A stretch of DNA of 64,000 nt from CAWBRT01 sp963696525. GTDB taxonomy: Bacteria; Acidobacteriota; Terriglobia; Terriglobales; Acidobacteriaceae. The notes beneath the pieces were generated by a model. The model was not told where the DNA came from and made no database searches. It was given only the letters and a program-made list of their open reading frames with translations. The translations under genes and the position numbers were made by a program. Shown here piece by piece: positions 46,625-57,800 of the stretch. The stretch spans positions 382,685-446,684 of the forward strand of contig CAVOKO010000003.1 in assembly GCA_963696525.1 (NCBI GenBank). The letters run 5' to 3'. Within the stretch, counting starts at the first letter, position 1; the number at the start of each line of letters is the position of its first letter.

Positions 46625-47167
46625 TCCGGTACCCGCCAGATTGCACCGGCCGCGGCCGCCAGGCCGAGCACCGCGATCGGCGCCAGGTTGAGCGTGAGGG
46701 TGAGCAATAGCGAGCCCCCGGCAAGCACCACAACGTGAATCCAGCGCTTGCGGTCGAGGTATGGCTGAAGCAATTGCCAGGAGGCCATTGCCATGATTCC
46801 CACCGCCGCCGCCAGAGTGCCGGCGACCGCCGCCATAGCGTTGGAATTCGAGCGCACCACGTCATAGCTGCCGGTGAGCAGCATCACAATGATGCCGGTC
46901 GGGACGCTCGCCGCCGCTACGCTGGCGATGGCCCCCGGCCAGCCGAGCAACTCCCAGGCGGTTCCGGCGCAGAAGGCAAGCATGTTCGTTCCCGGCGTAA
47001 TCCGTGCCAGCGCGTACACTGTGGCGTACTGTTCCTGCCCCAGCCACTTGTCGCAGCGACACCAGCTCCGTGTGCAGCGCGGCCATGGTGATGGTGCCGC
47101 CGCCGAAGGTCAGATTCGTCACTCGCAGATACGACAGGAAAAGTTTCAGAAAAGACGGACGTTCCAC
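46621..47167 (-). CDS. Chromate transporter, short-chain, first half (ChrA N-domain), one frameshift
   Basis: A GTG at 47167 begins the frame (ERPSFLKLFLSYLRV, then NLTFGGGTITMAALHTELV), which carries the CHR signature FGGG. One base too many near 47057 breaks it. After correction it reads WLGQEQYATVYALARITPGTNMLAFCAGTAW (shown in part; APGPN-type motif replaced by TPGTN) and four more helices. The intact length is about 181 residues. It pairs with the 46109 gene. Confidence 0.82.
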
Positions 47168-47344
47168 ATTTTTAATCTATCATTAACGTCTTAGCTTGCC
47201 CGCGATCTCAGCTTTGGTGGCCGCGCGAGCCCGCACACCGGGCGTAAGATAGCAGTTCCGTTTAGGCTTCAACATCAAGGCCAATACGGGAATTACGGCT
47301 CGTACCGTTTAGAGCAGCGTCGCTCATCCTGTAAACTGTCGGCG

Positions 47345-48471
47345 ATGGAGATTCTCCAAAATGTTGCCCTCGCGCCCTTGACCACGCTCGGCATCGGAGG
47401 GCCGGCACGCTATTTCGTCGACGTGCGGACGGCCAACGACGCGCGGGAGGCCGTCCTCTGGGCCCGCGAGCAAGGCCAACCGCTGTTCATTCTCGGCGGC
47501 GGCAGCAACCTGGTGGTTGCCGACGAGGGCTGGCCGGGACTGGTGGCGCACATCGCGATTCGCCGGCATCGAGCGGCGGCGGGCCGAGGATGAAATCTTG
47601 TACGACGCCGGCGCGGGAGCCGTTTGGGATGAGTTTGTTGAGCGTGCCGTAGCCGAAGAGTGCGCCGGAGTCGAATGCCTGAGCGGCATTCCCGGCAGCG
47701 TGGGCGGAACGCCGGTGCAGAACGTGGGAGCGCTACGGGCAAGATGTTTCTGAAACCATTCGCCGCGTCGAGGCGCTCGATCTCGACACTCTCGAGTTCG
47801 TCAGCCTGGGGAATCGCGACTGCGGCTTTGGCTATCGCGGCAGCCGCTTCAACAGCGCCGATCGCGGCCGCTACATGATTCTGCGGGTGGTTTTTGGGCT
47901 GCGTCCCGGCGGCACGCCCTGCTTGCGCTACGCGGATCTGAAGGCGCACTTCGGCGAGCCCGCCATGCCGCCTTCGTTGGCACAGGTACGGCAAGCGGTA
48001 CTCGGAATTCGGCGGCAGAAAGCCATGGTGGTGGAGGATGCGGAGCCCGACTCGCGGAGTGCGGGTTCCTTCTTCAAAAATCCGCTGATCACACGGGCGC
48101 ATTACCAGCGAATCGTGGAGCGTTATGAGGGCAAAGAGTCGTTTGCTACGACCGCAGAGCCTGACCAAGCCGCGCATCGTATCTCAAAGGAGTGCCAGCC
48201 GCAGCGACGGGTTCCGGGTTTCGAGGCCGGCGATGGATGGGTCAAGCTTCCGGCGGCTTGGCTGGTGGAGCAGGCGGGCGTCGGCCGTGGCTTTCAACTT
48301 GGGCCGGTAGCTGTCTCCGGCAAACATGCGCTGGCGCTGGTGAACCGCGGAGGAGCTCGCGCCGCCGATCTGCTGAAACTGATGCATCTGGTGCAGGCGA
48401 AGGTGCGCGAAGCCTTTGCCATAGAGCTCGAAGCGGAGCCGGTGTTCGTCGGTTTTACTCCACTGCAATGA
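47345..48471 (+). CDS. murB: UDP-N-acetylenolpyruvoylglucosamine reductase (two frameshifts)
   Basis: The ATG at 47345 opens MEILQNVALAPLTTLGIGGPA, followed by the FAD-binding LFILGGGSNLVV. Shifts near 47555 and 47738 break the frame. Corrected, it continues AGAGAVWDEFVERAV, GIPGSVGGTPVQNVGAYGQDV, DCGFGYRGSRFN, SAGSFFKNP and KLPAAWLVEQAG. These include the catalytic Ser (SAGSFFKNP) and FAD contacts of type I MurB (about 375 residues with an insertion near the C-terminus). MurB reduces enolpyruvyl-UDP-GlcNAc with NADPH in peptidoglycan synthesis and is normally essential, so the breaks are probably sequence errors. It overlaps the convergent Mop gene by 17 bases. Confidence 0.88.
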
Positions 48472-48880
48472 TTACGCTGGAAGCCTTGAAGGCTGCGCAG
48501 ATGTGTTCTCCCTGCCGCAGTTCCATGGATTGAACACTACCGTTGGTAATGATGCTGGTCAGCACATCGCCTGCGGGCAGCTTAATCGACACCTCTGAGT
48601 TGACGGCTCCCTTATGGATGCTGTCGACGGTGCCGCACAGGACGTTGCGGGTGCTTATCTTGATCTTGTGCAGTTCTTTGCCGAGAATAATCCAACTTGC
48701 CTTCACCAGCGCGAGCGCGGCCTTTCCTGCTTGCAGCCCCAGGGCGTCTACGCTCCCATTGGTGATGATGGCAACTATATTCACTCCGCTCTTGCTGGTC
48801 AGATGGACCTCGGCATTGACGGCGCCTTTGGTGACCGCGGTTACGGTTCCAGAAAAAGTGTTGCGTGCGCTAGTCTTCAT
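48455..48880 (-). CDS. Molybdopterin/molybdate-binding di-Mop (TOBE) protein
   Basis: The 141-residue protein is two Mop/TOBE domains in tandem: SARNTFSGTVTAVTKGAVNAEV and STRNVLCGTVDSIHKGAVNSEV (each shown in part), each followed by ITNGSV and LVKAS/FKASSVI. Such ModG-like molbindins store molybdate or tungstate in the cytosol as oligomers. No modABC genes are close. The start is ATG 48880; AGGAG is 12 bases upstream, slightly far. The upstream extension to 49003 is not conserved. Confidence 0.87.
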   Translation of the reverse strand: MKTSARNTFSGTVTAVTKGAVNAEVHLTSKSGVNIVAIITNGSVDALGLQAGKAALALVKASWIILGKELHKIKISTRNVLCGTVDSIHKGAVNSEVSIKLPAGDVLTSIITNGSVQSMELRQGEHICAAFKASSVIIAVE

Positions 48881-49269
48881 GGATTTTGATTTCTCCTCTT
48901 GGCGGTTCTTGCCCGGCGCTGTCGTCCTTACCCCAATTTGTGCTTCCAGCATCTCCACGTCGCCGGAGAGGACATGCCCAGCAATTTTATCTCTTTGGAG
49001 CAAATAAAGTTCGCCCGCTGAAGTTCAGAGCGCCACCAAGCGCGGCATCTGAGTCTCCCCTCTGCAATTCTGACGAGGAATCAAATTCAAAGTGCAATGG
49101 TAAGAACAGGCTTGCGAACAGAGGCACTGGAAGGCCTGCGCTGGCGCCATGGGCGTCGCTATCAAACTGAATTACAGGTGTGGGGCACGGCATGGGGGAG
49201 ATGTTCGGACTACCCGCTTGCGCGGCAGGCACCACGTCACTTGGCAAAACGGAGATTCGACAGCGGGGA
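48881..49269. other. Intergenic, nothing recognised
   Basis: The 390 bases between the Mop gene start and the stop of the 62-residue membrane protein gene show only shadow frames. I looked for a Moco riboswitch-like fold before the Mop gene and could not support one by eye. Confidence 0.35.
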
Positions 49270-49458
49270 TCAGCGTCCGGCGGCCGCGGAGTTCAAACCA
49301 ACAGTCTTGTTGGTCCCGTCCGTCGAAATCCCGGTGGCCCGTTTGTACTCGTCGACTTCCCGCTGGAAGCGGTGCTCGCTGGCCACTGCGCTCACGCTCA
49401 TGACACCCATGATGAGGAACAGGACGAGGAAAACGACTCCGATAATCAGTACTGGCAT
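49270..49458 (-). CDS. Small membrane protein of unknown function (62 aa)
   Basis: MPVLIIGVVFLVLFLIMGV opens the protein, a single N-terminal membrane helix. A charged tail follows (SEHRFQREVDEYKRATG). A G-rich ribosome site (GGGGGT) precedes the ATG at 49458. No family is recognised. The longer frame to 49719 adds residues with unlike composition. Confidence 0.55.
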   Translation of the reverse strand: MPVLIIGVVFLVLFLIMGVMSVSAVASEHRFQREVDEYKRATGISTDGTNKTVGLNSAAAGR

Positions 49459-49732
49459 ACGAATACCCCCGGGAGATGGTAGATTGTGCTCCGAAGGTAC
49501 ACACCGGGCTGTGACCGCCATCACGCTCGATAGTGATAATCGGGTCTCTGTATCAAACAGACCAATGTTGCGGGCGAAACCACCACCAATGGGGACATCC
49601 CGTGAAAACCAGGGGTGGAATGACACTGCGAACCAGCACTCGAGCCTCAAGTTCCGCCTCTCAAATCTGGCGGGACACGACACAAAAATGTTCGCAGCCG
49701 AGCTTACAGTCGCAAGCACGCTTTACGCGGTC

Positions 49733-49978
49733 TTACCGCTTGCGGGCCAACTCATCTTCCAAATGGTGGAGCTCATGCTGCAGAAGTTCGCTATAGCGCG
49801 AACTCTGCGAACGCTGCAGTTGCTCCCTTACGCGAGCGCAACTCAGAGTAAGAGTTTGCAGTTCGCGCGTGCGTATTGCTTTTTCGCGGGAGATCCTTTC
49901 CTTTTCTGCTTCGATGAAGGGGGTTTGGGTTGAGAGTTGTTGCTCTAGAACAGATTTACTTTCCCAGCCAGTTGCCAT
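49733..49978 (-). CDS. Hypothetical coiled-coil protein (81 aa)
   Basis: It begins MATGWESKSVLEQQLSTQT and is almost wholly helical and charged (ERISREKAIRTRELQTLTL, then HELHHLEDELARK), so it probably forms a coiled coil. No signal or membrane helix is present. The start at 49978 is favoured because the opening phrase looks conserved-type; the frame extends to 50053. Function unknown. Confidence 0.55.
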   Translation of the reverse strand: MATGWESKSVLEQQLSTQTPFIEAEKERISREKAIRTRELQTLTLSCARVREQLQRSQSSRYSELLQHELHHLEDELARKR

Positions 49979-50342
49979 GTTTCTATTGTAGAGGTTATTG
50001 TCCAATTTTGGCGTAAAAAACGTACACGCCTGGCATTGGAATTCGTAAACCACTGACGGGTGGCTGGTTGCAGGAAAAAACCCAATAAAAAATTTGTGGC
50101 TGCAAATCCGGGATCAAGATTCTGCCGCGCTGGGAGCGGGCTTCCACCCCGATCCGCGCAACAACCACGCATTTGGAATCCTAGTTTTGGGAGCCCGGCT
50201 TCAACCCGATCTCGTCAGCAACCGCGTATTTTGGGGAACCCTTTTGGGAACCCCCGGCTTCTGTGAGCTCTGACCGCGGCGAAGAGGGCGGGCATGGCAG
50301 GCGATTCGCTCACTTACCGCTCAGTTACCGGTCATTTACCGA
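49979..50342. repeat. Degenerate intergenic repeats 'gggcttccaccccgatccgcgcaac'
   Basis: Two imperfect ~50-base units lie at about 50138-50185 and 50190-50240. Related copies flank the tolC-like gene at about 51165-51205 and 53405-53445. They are non-coding. No gene is seen in this 360-base gap. Confidence 0.5.
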
Positions 50343-51119
50343 TCACTTACCAGTCCAGCGTGGGCGGCGTTTTTCGATGAAGGCGCGAATCCCTTCCTTG
50401 CCATCCTCGCTGCGCGTGACATACTCGCGGTAGATTTCCTCGGCGCGCATCAGTCCCTTCTCGAAATGCATCGCTTCCCAGCCGTAGAAAGCTTTCTTCG
50501 CGATGCGCAGCGCCGCCGGGCTCAGTTGTGAAACGCGTTGGAGACACTCGCTCACCAGCGTCTCGGGGTCGTCGGCGATTTCGTTGACCAGGCCCATGGC
50601 GAGGGCCTCCTGCGCGGTAAGGCTGCGCGCAGTGAACAGCAGTTCCGCGGCGCGCTTTTGCCCGACAATCGCGGACAACGCAACCATCGCCACCGGCGGA
50701 AATGCGGCCAGTTTGATCTCCGGAAATCCGAAAATAGCATCGCTGCCGGCATAGACGATATCGCAGACCAACGCCAGCTCGGCTCCTCCGCCGAGGCAGT
50801 GGCGGCGCACACTTGCGATGGTCAGCTTCGAGGTTGCCACCAGAGCGCGCACCACGGCGTGGAACTTGTTCAAGGTCGTCTCCACGCTCTGTGGCGTGAG
50901 CGCGGCAACGTCCATGCCCGCGGAGAATACCCGCTCGTTGCCGGCGAAAACGATCGCCGTGACGTTCGGTTTCTGCTCCAGCGCAATCAAGTGCTCGCGC
51001 AAGGCGCCCATCATCTCCAGGTCAATCACGTTCAGCGGAGGATTGTTGAGCGATATACGCGCTACGGAGCCGGTTATCTCGACCGTCAATTTCTTCTCTT
51101 CTGGTGTGGTGAGCGGCAT
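50343..51119 (-). CDS. Enoyl-CoA hydratase/isomerase (crotonase) family protein
   Basis: This 258-residue crotonase fold has the oxyanion-hole segments FSAGMDVAAL and HCLGGGAELALVCD. The first acidic site is present in FGFPEIKLAAFPPVAM, but the second Glu region (PGAGGTQRL in hydratases) is replaced by AFPPVAMVAL. That FPPVA pattern is found in cyclohexadienoyl-CoA hydratases (Dch) of benzoyl-CoA breakdown and their relatives, so this is not a standard fatty-acid enoyl-CoA hydratase. No other benzoate genes are near. The start is ATG 51119. Confidence 0.83.
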   Translation of the reverse strand: MPLTTPEEKKLTVEITGSVARISLNNPPLNVIDLEMMGALREHLIALEQKPNVTAIVFAGNERVFSAGMDVAALTPQSVETTLNKFHAVVRALVATSKLTIASVRRHCLGGGAELALVCDIVYAGSDAIFGFPEIKLAAFPPVAMVALSAIVGQKRAAELLFTARSLTAQEALAMGLVNEIADDPETLVSECLQRVSQLSPAALRIAKKAFYGWEAMHFEKGLMRAEEIYREYVTRSEDGKEGIRAFIEKRRPRWTGK

Positions 51120-51263
51120 AGGCTTCTACTGTAGCGCAAAGTAGCTGAGGCGTGCGATTTCCACCCCAGCACGCGCACACGGCGCCTGCCGGGGCCCCCG
51201 GCCCGGAAGCCGCGCCCCTTCAAAGCCCAAGCGCATGAGTAAGCGAATTTCAGATACAGGACC

Positions 51264-53294
51264 CTAGTCGATCCAGGGCGCCTGCGCGGCCGTGGGCGAC
51301 ACCTCCGGGAGTTCGCCGCGGACAGCATCGTCGAGCTGAATGTTGTGCGACTCGAGCAGCGTCCCGATGGCTCGTTCGAGGGAAACACGGGACTTGATAT
51401 AAGTGCTGCGGGCCACCACCTCGGTCGAGCGCGATTGCGCCAGGAACCCTTCATCCTGCACGATGAAAAAGTTAATCGACGCTCCCACCGACAGTTTTTG
51501 TCTTTCGGCGTCGAGCAGTTGTTCCTGAAATTGACGGCTGCGGACGGCGGCAACATAGGCGGTTCGGGCCACCTGGAGCGCGGTGAGCGCGTTCTCGATT
51601 TCGTCGCGCACCTGGTTTTCGAGTTGCTGCAGCCGCGCTTGCATCTGCCGAAGCTGGATCTCGTCCCGGGCGGCATCGGACTGGGCGACGCGGTTGCGGA
51701 AAGGCACGTTGACCTGAATGCCGGCTTCGTACAAGTGGCTCTGCTTGCCGGCCGGCGTGGAAGGTGGCAACACCACCGGAGCCACCGCGATGATCGAGGT
51801 GCTGCCGATGTTGCCGCGCGTCATCGCCGCGCCGATCAGGTCGATTTCCGGACGGACCGCGTTGCGCGAAGCCTTAACGGTGATTTCGGCATTCTTGACC
51901 TGGATGGCCGCCTGGGCCAGATCGGCGCGATTTGCCAAGCCCTGCGTGATCAGCTCCGGCATGGCGGGAGAGTTCTCGTTTGCGGGAACGACGATGGTAT
52001 CGGTCGGCATGATTCGCACCCCGGAGAGAACGGTGTCGGCCGTTCCGGTTCGCGAAATCACGCTCTTGACGACCGCCTCCTGTTGCACGACCAAGCCCTG
52101 GGCGCGCGTGAGGTCGAGTTCGCTGGAGGAAACCAGCGCCTGGGCCCGCGTCAGCTCAAGCGGAGCAAGGGTTCCGATCTCAACCTGGCTCTTGTCGTCT
52201 TCGTAGAGTTGCTGCGCCGCCGCCAGGGTCTCCTGCTTAACCTTGACGTCTTCGTTCAAACTCACCAAGTCGTAGTAAAGCCGGCTGACGCCGAAGATAA
52301 GATCGCTGAGCTGCTGGCGAAAAACCAGCCGCGAAACCTTGAGGTTGTTCTGTGCGATGCGGATGAAACGGCGATTAACGTCGACTCCCCAGCCGCGGAA
52401 TAGCGGCTGCACTACGGTGGCGACCACGTTCGGACTGCGAAACGGATCGGGGCTCGAAGCGAAAAAGTTCAGCAGGTCGGAAGCGTTGGTGGAACCGATG
52501 AGGAACTGAGCGCCGGTGCTGATTCCCTGGGCCAAGGTGAGATTTCCGAATGCGTTATTGGTGCTCTTGGAAGCAACCGGCGGAACGACAATCGACTGCA
52601 GATGCATCCACGCCAACTGCCCCACCAGGACTGGGTCATAGCCGGGAACGGGCGGCCCCGAGGAGAACGGGGTGGGACCCTGGATCGAAAGGTTGGTCTG
52701 CGCTTCGGTGAGCTGGTTCACGTCAAAGACATTGGCCACGGTCGAAGCGGTCGGACTCACAGAGCCGGTGCTGGCCGCACTGTTCAGCAGAGGGCTGCCA
52801 GGACCGCCGATGCCGACCGGCGACTGCAGCACGGTGAGCGGCAGACCGCGGATTACCCCGCCTCCCTTGGCACGCAGCATGTCGGTATCCGCCATCGCGA
52901 TCTGATATCTCTGCTGCTCGACGTCGAGATTGTTCTCCACGGCCAGCAGGATCGCGTCGTGCAACGAGAGATACAGTTTCCCCTGGTGGATCAGATTGGC
53001 CAAGCGATCGGTATTTCGCAGACTCAAAGGAGGAACGAAGTGGGCGAAGTAGGTGCCGAGAAACGCCGGCCGACCCAATCCTTTTGCCGATTCGTCGACC
53101 GGACGCGTCGTCGTCTCTTCCGTTTTCCGCAGTTCGGTGGACAGCTCTTTTTCGCTGTACCGCCTCTCGACCTGCTCTTCCGTAATCGGCTGCTTTGCCG
53201 TGGAGGCGGCCTGATCCTGCGCGACCGCCGCGAACGGCAGGGTTGCGCAAAGCAGGAAACATCCCAGCCGCAACAGACGTAAAGTTGATCTCAT
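51264..53294 (-). CDS. TolC-family outer membrane efflux protein (676 aa)
   Basis: The ATG at 53294 follows GAAGGCGAG. A signal peptide (LLRLGCFLLCATLPFAAVAQ) precedes a pair of OEP domains with long helices (LSLHDAILLAVENNLDVEQQ; LEIGTL-type EIGTLAPLELTRAQA; ARLQQLENQVRDEIENAL). It is longer than typical TolC (about 450) because of a roughly 150-residue insertion of low complexity near residues 130-250, common in this lineage. It ends the RND operon and forms the outer-membrane channel for the pump encoded by 54894 and 53445. Confidence 0.9.
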   Translation of the reverse strand: MRSTLRLLRLGCFLLCATLPFAAVAQDQAASTAKQPITEEQVERRYSEKELSTELRKTEETTTRPVDESAKGLGRPAFLGTYFAHFVPPLSLRNTDRLANLIHQGKLYLSLHDAILLAVENNLDVEQQRYQIAMADTDMLRAKGGGVIRGLPLTVLQSPVGIGGPGSPLLNSAASTGSVSPTASTVANVFDVNQLTEAQTNLSIQGPTPFSSGPPVPGYDPVLVGQLAWMHLQSIVVPPVASKSTNNAFGNLTLAQGISTGAQFLIGSTNASDLLNFFASSPDPFRSPNVVATVVQPLFRGWGVDVNRRFIRIAQNNLKVSRLVFRQQLSDLIFGVSRLYYDLVSLNEDVKVKQETLAAAQQLYEDDKSQVEIGTLAPLELTRAQALVSSSELDLTRAQGLVVQQEAVVKSVISRTGTADTVLSGVRIMPTDTIVVPANENSPAMPELITQGLANRADLAQAAIQVKNAEITVKASRNAVRPEIDLIGAAMTRGNIGSTSIIAVAPVVLPPSTPAGKQSHLYEAGIQVNVPFRNRVAQSDAARDEIQLRQMQARLQQLENQVRDEIENALTALQVARTAYVAAVRSRQFQEQLLDAERQKLSVGASINFFIVQDEGFLAQSRSTEVVARSTYIKSRVSLERAIGTLLESHNIQLDDAVRGELPEVSPTAAQAPWID

Positions 53295-53444
53295 CTCGCC
53301 TTCTATCGGCTCCTCGCCCACAGGGCACACCGAATTTGTGTTTGGCATCGAGCAGGTACAACACACTTAGATCGATGTGGCCACCGGAGTTGGCCGCTAC
53401 GGGCTTTCACCCCAACCCGCGCAACTACGGCGCGTGCCGGGGGC

Positions 53445-54856
53445 TTATTCCGCGGAAGATTGCCCGGACGAAGAATTCCGCGTCTTGGTCGCTTTGTCCC
53501 TGCCGGAACCCGCGTCCGGCGCCTGGGCGTCGGCCAGCATGCGCGTGGTCACCGTGACTCCTTCTTTTGCGGTGTCGCCAGGATTCACGATGACCAGGTC
53601 GCCCTCCTGCAGGCCCTCGCGAATCTCCGTCTGTGCCCCGTAGTCGCGGCCAAGCACGACCGGCTGCAAATGCACGCTATTGTTCCGCACCAGCGCGACC
53701 GAGTTCCCGTTGGCACGGGTAATGATGGTGTCGCCGGGAACGATCACCGGCGGTTGGGCACGAATGTTGTTAAAGATCACGGTCGCGAAGGTTCCGGGAA
53801 ACAACTTACCGTCACGATTTTCCACCCGTATTTCGGTCATCAGGGTACGAGTGGTGGAATCGATGGCGTGCGAGGTGCGGACCACCTTGCCTTGAAAGCT
53901 TTGTCCGGGAGCGGAATCAAATACCAGATCCACGCTTTGGCCAATGGCGACATATTGCGCGCTGCTTTCGGGCACGCTTACATAGACGCGCAGATGGTCC
54001 AGGCGGGCGATGTGAAACATCTCCGCGCCGAGCGTAGCGCTGCCCGTAACCGGGATGGTGACGCTTCCCGTTCCGGCGGTATTGACGCCTACCGCCAAGG
54101 CCGCCGCCGTAGAGCGGAAATCAGCGAGCCGACATCGATGTTGCGGGTGATGATGACGCCCGCGAAGGGCGCTTCGCACGCGCTCATAGGCCTGCAGATT
54201 GATCAGGCGCTGCAGATTCGCGCGATTGGCGTTGACCGTATCCTCCGCCGCCCGCACATTCGCCACGGAGATGTTGTAGTTTGCCTCCTGGGTGTCGCCA
54301 TCCTGCTTGGAGAAAACGCCGCGCGCCACCAGTACCTTGTAGCGTTCCCAGGTCACGCTGGCCAGCTTTGCCTGCGCCTGCGTCTGGCGCAGCACGGATT
54401 CGCTTTGTTGCAGGCTGGCGCGGCCCTGGTCCACCTGCTGATCCAGGTCGGGAGCGTCGATGACGGCCAGCAGTTGTCCGGCCTTGACGCGGTCGCCGAT
54501 GTCCACCAGGCGCTTGGCGACATATCCCGAAGCGCGCGCGTAGATGGCTGCTTCCACCTCGCGGCACTGGACCCCGGCAACGAGAGCTTGGCGATCTGCC
54601 TTCGACCGGACGGCGGCGGTCACCACAACCATGGGACAGCGTCCTGCTGGCGTTTCGCCGCTTTGGCGATCGCCTCCTTATTGCGGAAGCGCGGAATGTA
54701 GCCCAAAAACAGAATCAGCCCGAAGACGACCAGCATCACCAGGCCGAGCCTGAGCACCGATTTGGTGGAGCGTAGATCGCGGCGATGCTCGGCAGCAATC
54801 GGCTCCGTCTGCTGGTCGTTTTCAACCTGCACTTGCTCTGCGACTGAGTCGGCCAT
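53445..54856 (-). CDS. RND efflux periplasmic adaptor (HlyD/MFP family), frame broken
   Basis: The N-terminus from ATG 54856 (MADSVAEQVQVEND) has one membrane helix (LGLVMLVVFGLILFLGYIP). A shift near 54630 leads to VVVTAAVRSKADRQALVAG, the biotinyl-lipoyl halves (IYARASGYVAKRLVDIGDRVKAGQLL) and the alpha hairpin. Two compensating shifts at about 54165 and 54115 garble AFAGVIITRN-type sequence. The rest (DHLRVYVSVPESSAQYV, PGTFATVIFNN) is intact. It bridges the pump and TolC in the periplasm. It lies 37 bases after the permease. Confidence 0.87.
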
Positions 54857-54893
54857 TCATAGGATCATTGGAATTCATTTGGTTCATTCCCGA

Positions 54894-57800
54894 CTACGCA
54901 GGTTGCGTCCCTTCTTCCGGCAGTTCCTCATGCGACTCGAGGTCGATCTCCTTGTCCCAATCGATCGGAGCCTTCTTACGGAAAACGGTATAGAAAATCG
55001 GCACGATAAACAATGTGCTCACGGTGGCGAACAGCAAGCCGCCGATCACCGCCCGCCCCAGCGGCGCGTTCTGCTCGCCGCCTTCGCCCAAGCCCAAAGC
55101 CATGGGAACCATGCCGATGATCATGGCCAAGGCGGTCATGCAGACCGGGCGCAGGCGAACGTAGCCGGCCGAAAGCGCGGCTTCCAGCGGTCCCATGCCG
55201 GTGCTGCGCTCGTCGTTGGCAAAGCTGACCACCAGAATACTGTTGGCGGTGGCGACGCCAATCGCCATGATGGTGCCCATCATGGAAGGAACGTTGAACG
55301 TCGTCTGGGAGACGAACAGCATCCACAAAATACCGGCAAAGGCGCCGGGCAGCGCCATGAGAATGATAAATGGATCGAGCCACGACTGGAAGTTGACCGC
55401 CATCAGCAGGTAAATGAAGATCACCGCGAAGCCGATGCCTAATCCGAGGCGAACGAAAGAGCTATGCATGGTCTCGGCCTGCCCGCGCAACACCAGCCAG
55501 GAGCCGCGTGGCAGCCTTCCCGAGCTGGTTTCGTCATCCAGAATCTTTTGCACGTCTCCCGCCACTCCACCCAGGTCGCGCCGATCGACGTCACAGAGAA
55601 CATCGAACACCGGCTGCACGTTGTAATGGCTGATGAGGGTTGGAGAAGTCGAGCGGCTGACCTTCGCCAGGTTCGCCAGCAGATGCGTGTCCTTGGCGTT
55701 TGTCTGGATGTTTTGCGGGCCGTTCACTGGCGTGCTTCGCATGGCGTCCAGGGAGGAAATCGAGTTCTGCGGAGTCTGCACCGTGACCTTGTAGTTGATG
55801 CCGGTGGCGGGATTCAACCACTGGTTGGGCGCCGCCATGTAGCTGCCGCTGAGGGAAATCAGCATGCTCTGGGCCACATCGCGCTGCGTCAGCCCAAGCT
55901 GCTGCGCCTTTGCCCGATCCACGTTGACGTCGAATTGCGGGCGCGCCACCTCCTGATGGATGTGCGCGTCAACCACGCCGGACACCTTGCGCACCCGCGC
56001 CAGCAGCCGTTCGGCCACCGCATAATTTGTCTCCGGGTCGCGGCCAACCACCTGAATGTCGATGGGCGCGGGCAGTCCGAAGTTCAGAATCTGGGTGGTC
56101 ATGTTGGCGGCGGCAAAGAAGAAAGTTTCCTGCGGGAATTTTTCGTTCAACCGTTCGCGGATCAGCCGCATGTACTCGCGGGTGGGGCCGTGCTTCTCGG
56201 GATTGAGCGAAATCAGGATGTCGCCGTCAGCGGCACTGATGCTGGCGGTGTCGCTGAATGCCAGGTTGATGCCGCTGACCGGAAGGCCGATGTTGTCGAT
56301 GATGAGCTGCACCTCTTCGGGCGGAATAATGCGGCGAAGTCTCCTCGTCAATCTGGGCGAAGATCTGCTCGGTGGTCTCGACTCGCGTGCCCGCAGGACA
56401 GCGCACGTGCAAGCGTATCTGCCCGGAGTCGACGTAGGGGAAGAAGTCCTGTCCGATGACGAACACCAGCAGAGAGGAGGAGGCCACAAAGGTCGCGAAC
56501 AGTCCCAGCACCAGACGGCGGTTGTGCAGGCTCCATTCCAGCAGCCGGCGATAGCGCTCGCGCATCCCCTCGAACCAATCGTCGAAGCGGAAATGCAGGC
56601 GCCACACCCACCCCAGGTCCAGGTGAGTGGCCGTGCTTGCCCTCTTCGGTCGCATAGATCGGCACTTCAGGCCCGAGCATATGGTGCACCATGGTCGGGA
56701 CCAGGGTTCGCGAAAAGAAGTAGGAGGCGAGCATGGCAAAGACGACCGCCATGGCCAAAGGCGTGAACAGGAATCTGGCGGCTCCGGTCAGCAGCACGAC
56801 GGGCACGAAAACGATGCAGATGGAAAGCGTGGAGACAAAGGTCGGCACCGCGATCTGCTGCGCGCCATCGAGCAGCGCGCGCGTCAGCGGCTTCCTCATC
56901 GCCATGTTGCGATGCACGTTTTCGATGGTGACGGTGGCATCGTCCACCAGGATTCCGACAGCCAGGGCCATGCCGCCCAGGGTCATCACGTTGATGCTAT
57001 GGCCGAGCGCGCTGAGAATGATCTGCGAAGTCAGGATGGAGAGCGGAATCGAGGTGCAAACGATCAGCGTGCTGCGCCAGCTCCCCAGAAAGACCAGGAT
57101 CATGAGGCCGGTCAGCATGGCCGCGATCACGCCCTCCTTCAGCACGCTGTAGATCGAGGCGCGCACGAACAAAGACTGATCGAAGAGCGGGGTAATCTTC
57201 AACGCGGGGGGGAGGATCGACCGCACGCGAGGCAGAGCCGCCTTGACCTCCCTCACGATGTCCAGGGTGGAAGCGTGGCCGTTGCGCAGGATCGTCATCA
57301 GAGAGGCGCGGTTGCCATCGATGCGCACCACGTTGATCTGCGGCAGATAACCGCTGCGCACCTGGGCTACATCCTTCATCAGCACCACGGCCCCGCCGGA
57401 CGCCCTGATCGGCAGCTCGTTCATCTCCGCGATGGTCAGCGGGCTGCTGTTCAGGCGAACGTTGTATTCGCGGTCGCCCATCTTGACCGTTCCGGTCGGC
57501 AGGATCAGGTTCTGGAACGAAATTGCGTTGGAGACGTCGGCTGGCGACAGATGCTTGGCATAAAGCTGGCCGGGGATGAGATCGACCATGATCTGGGCCT
57601 GTTTGCCGCCGTATGGCAAGCGGAACGGACGCTCCCTGCACGGTCGCCAGTTGCGTTCTGACGTAATTCAAACCGTAATCGAAGAGCTGCTGCTCGCTTA
57701 ACCCCTCCCCGGAAAGCCCCATCTGCAGAACCGGAACGGAGGAGACATCGTACTTGACGATGTTCGGAGGAGTGGTGCCGGGAGGCATGATTCTCAACTG

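Noticed and set aside
48881..49003. Longer start for the di-Mop protein and a Moco riboswitch in its leader
   Set aside because: The extra N-terminus is not Mop-like, and no Moco-type fold could be supported without a covariance model.
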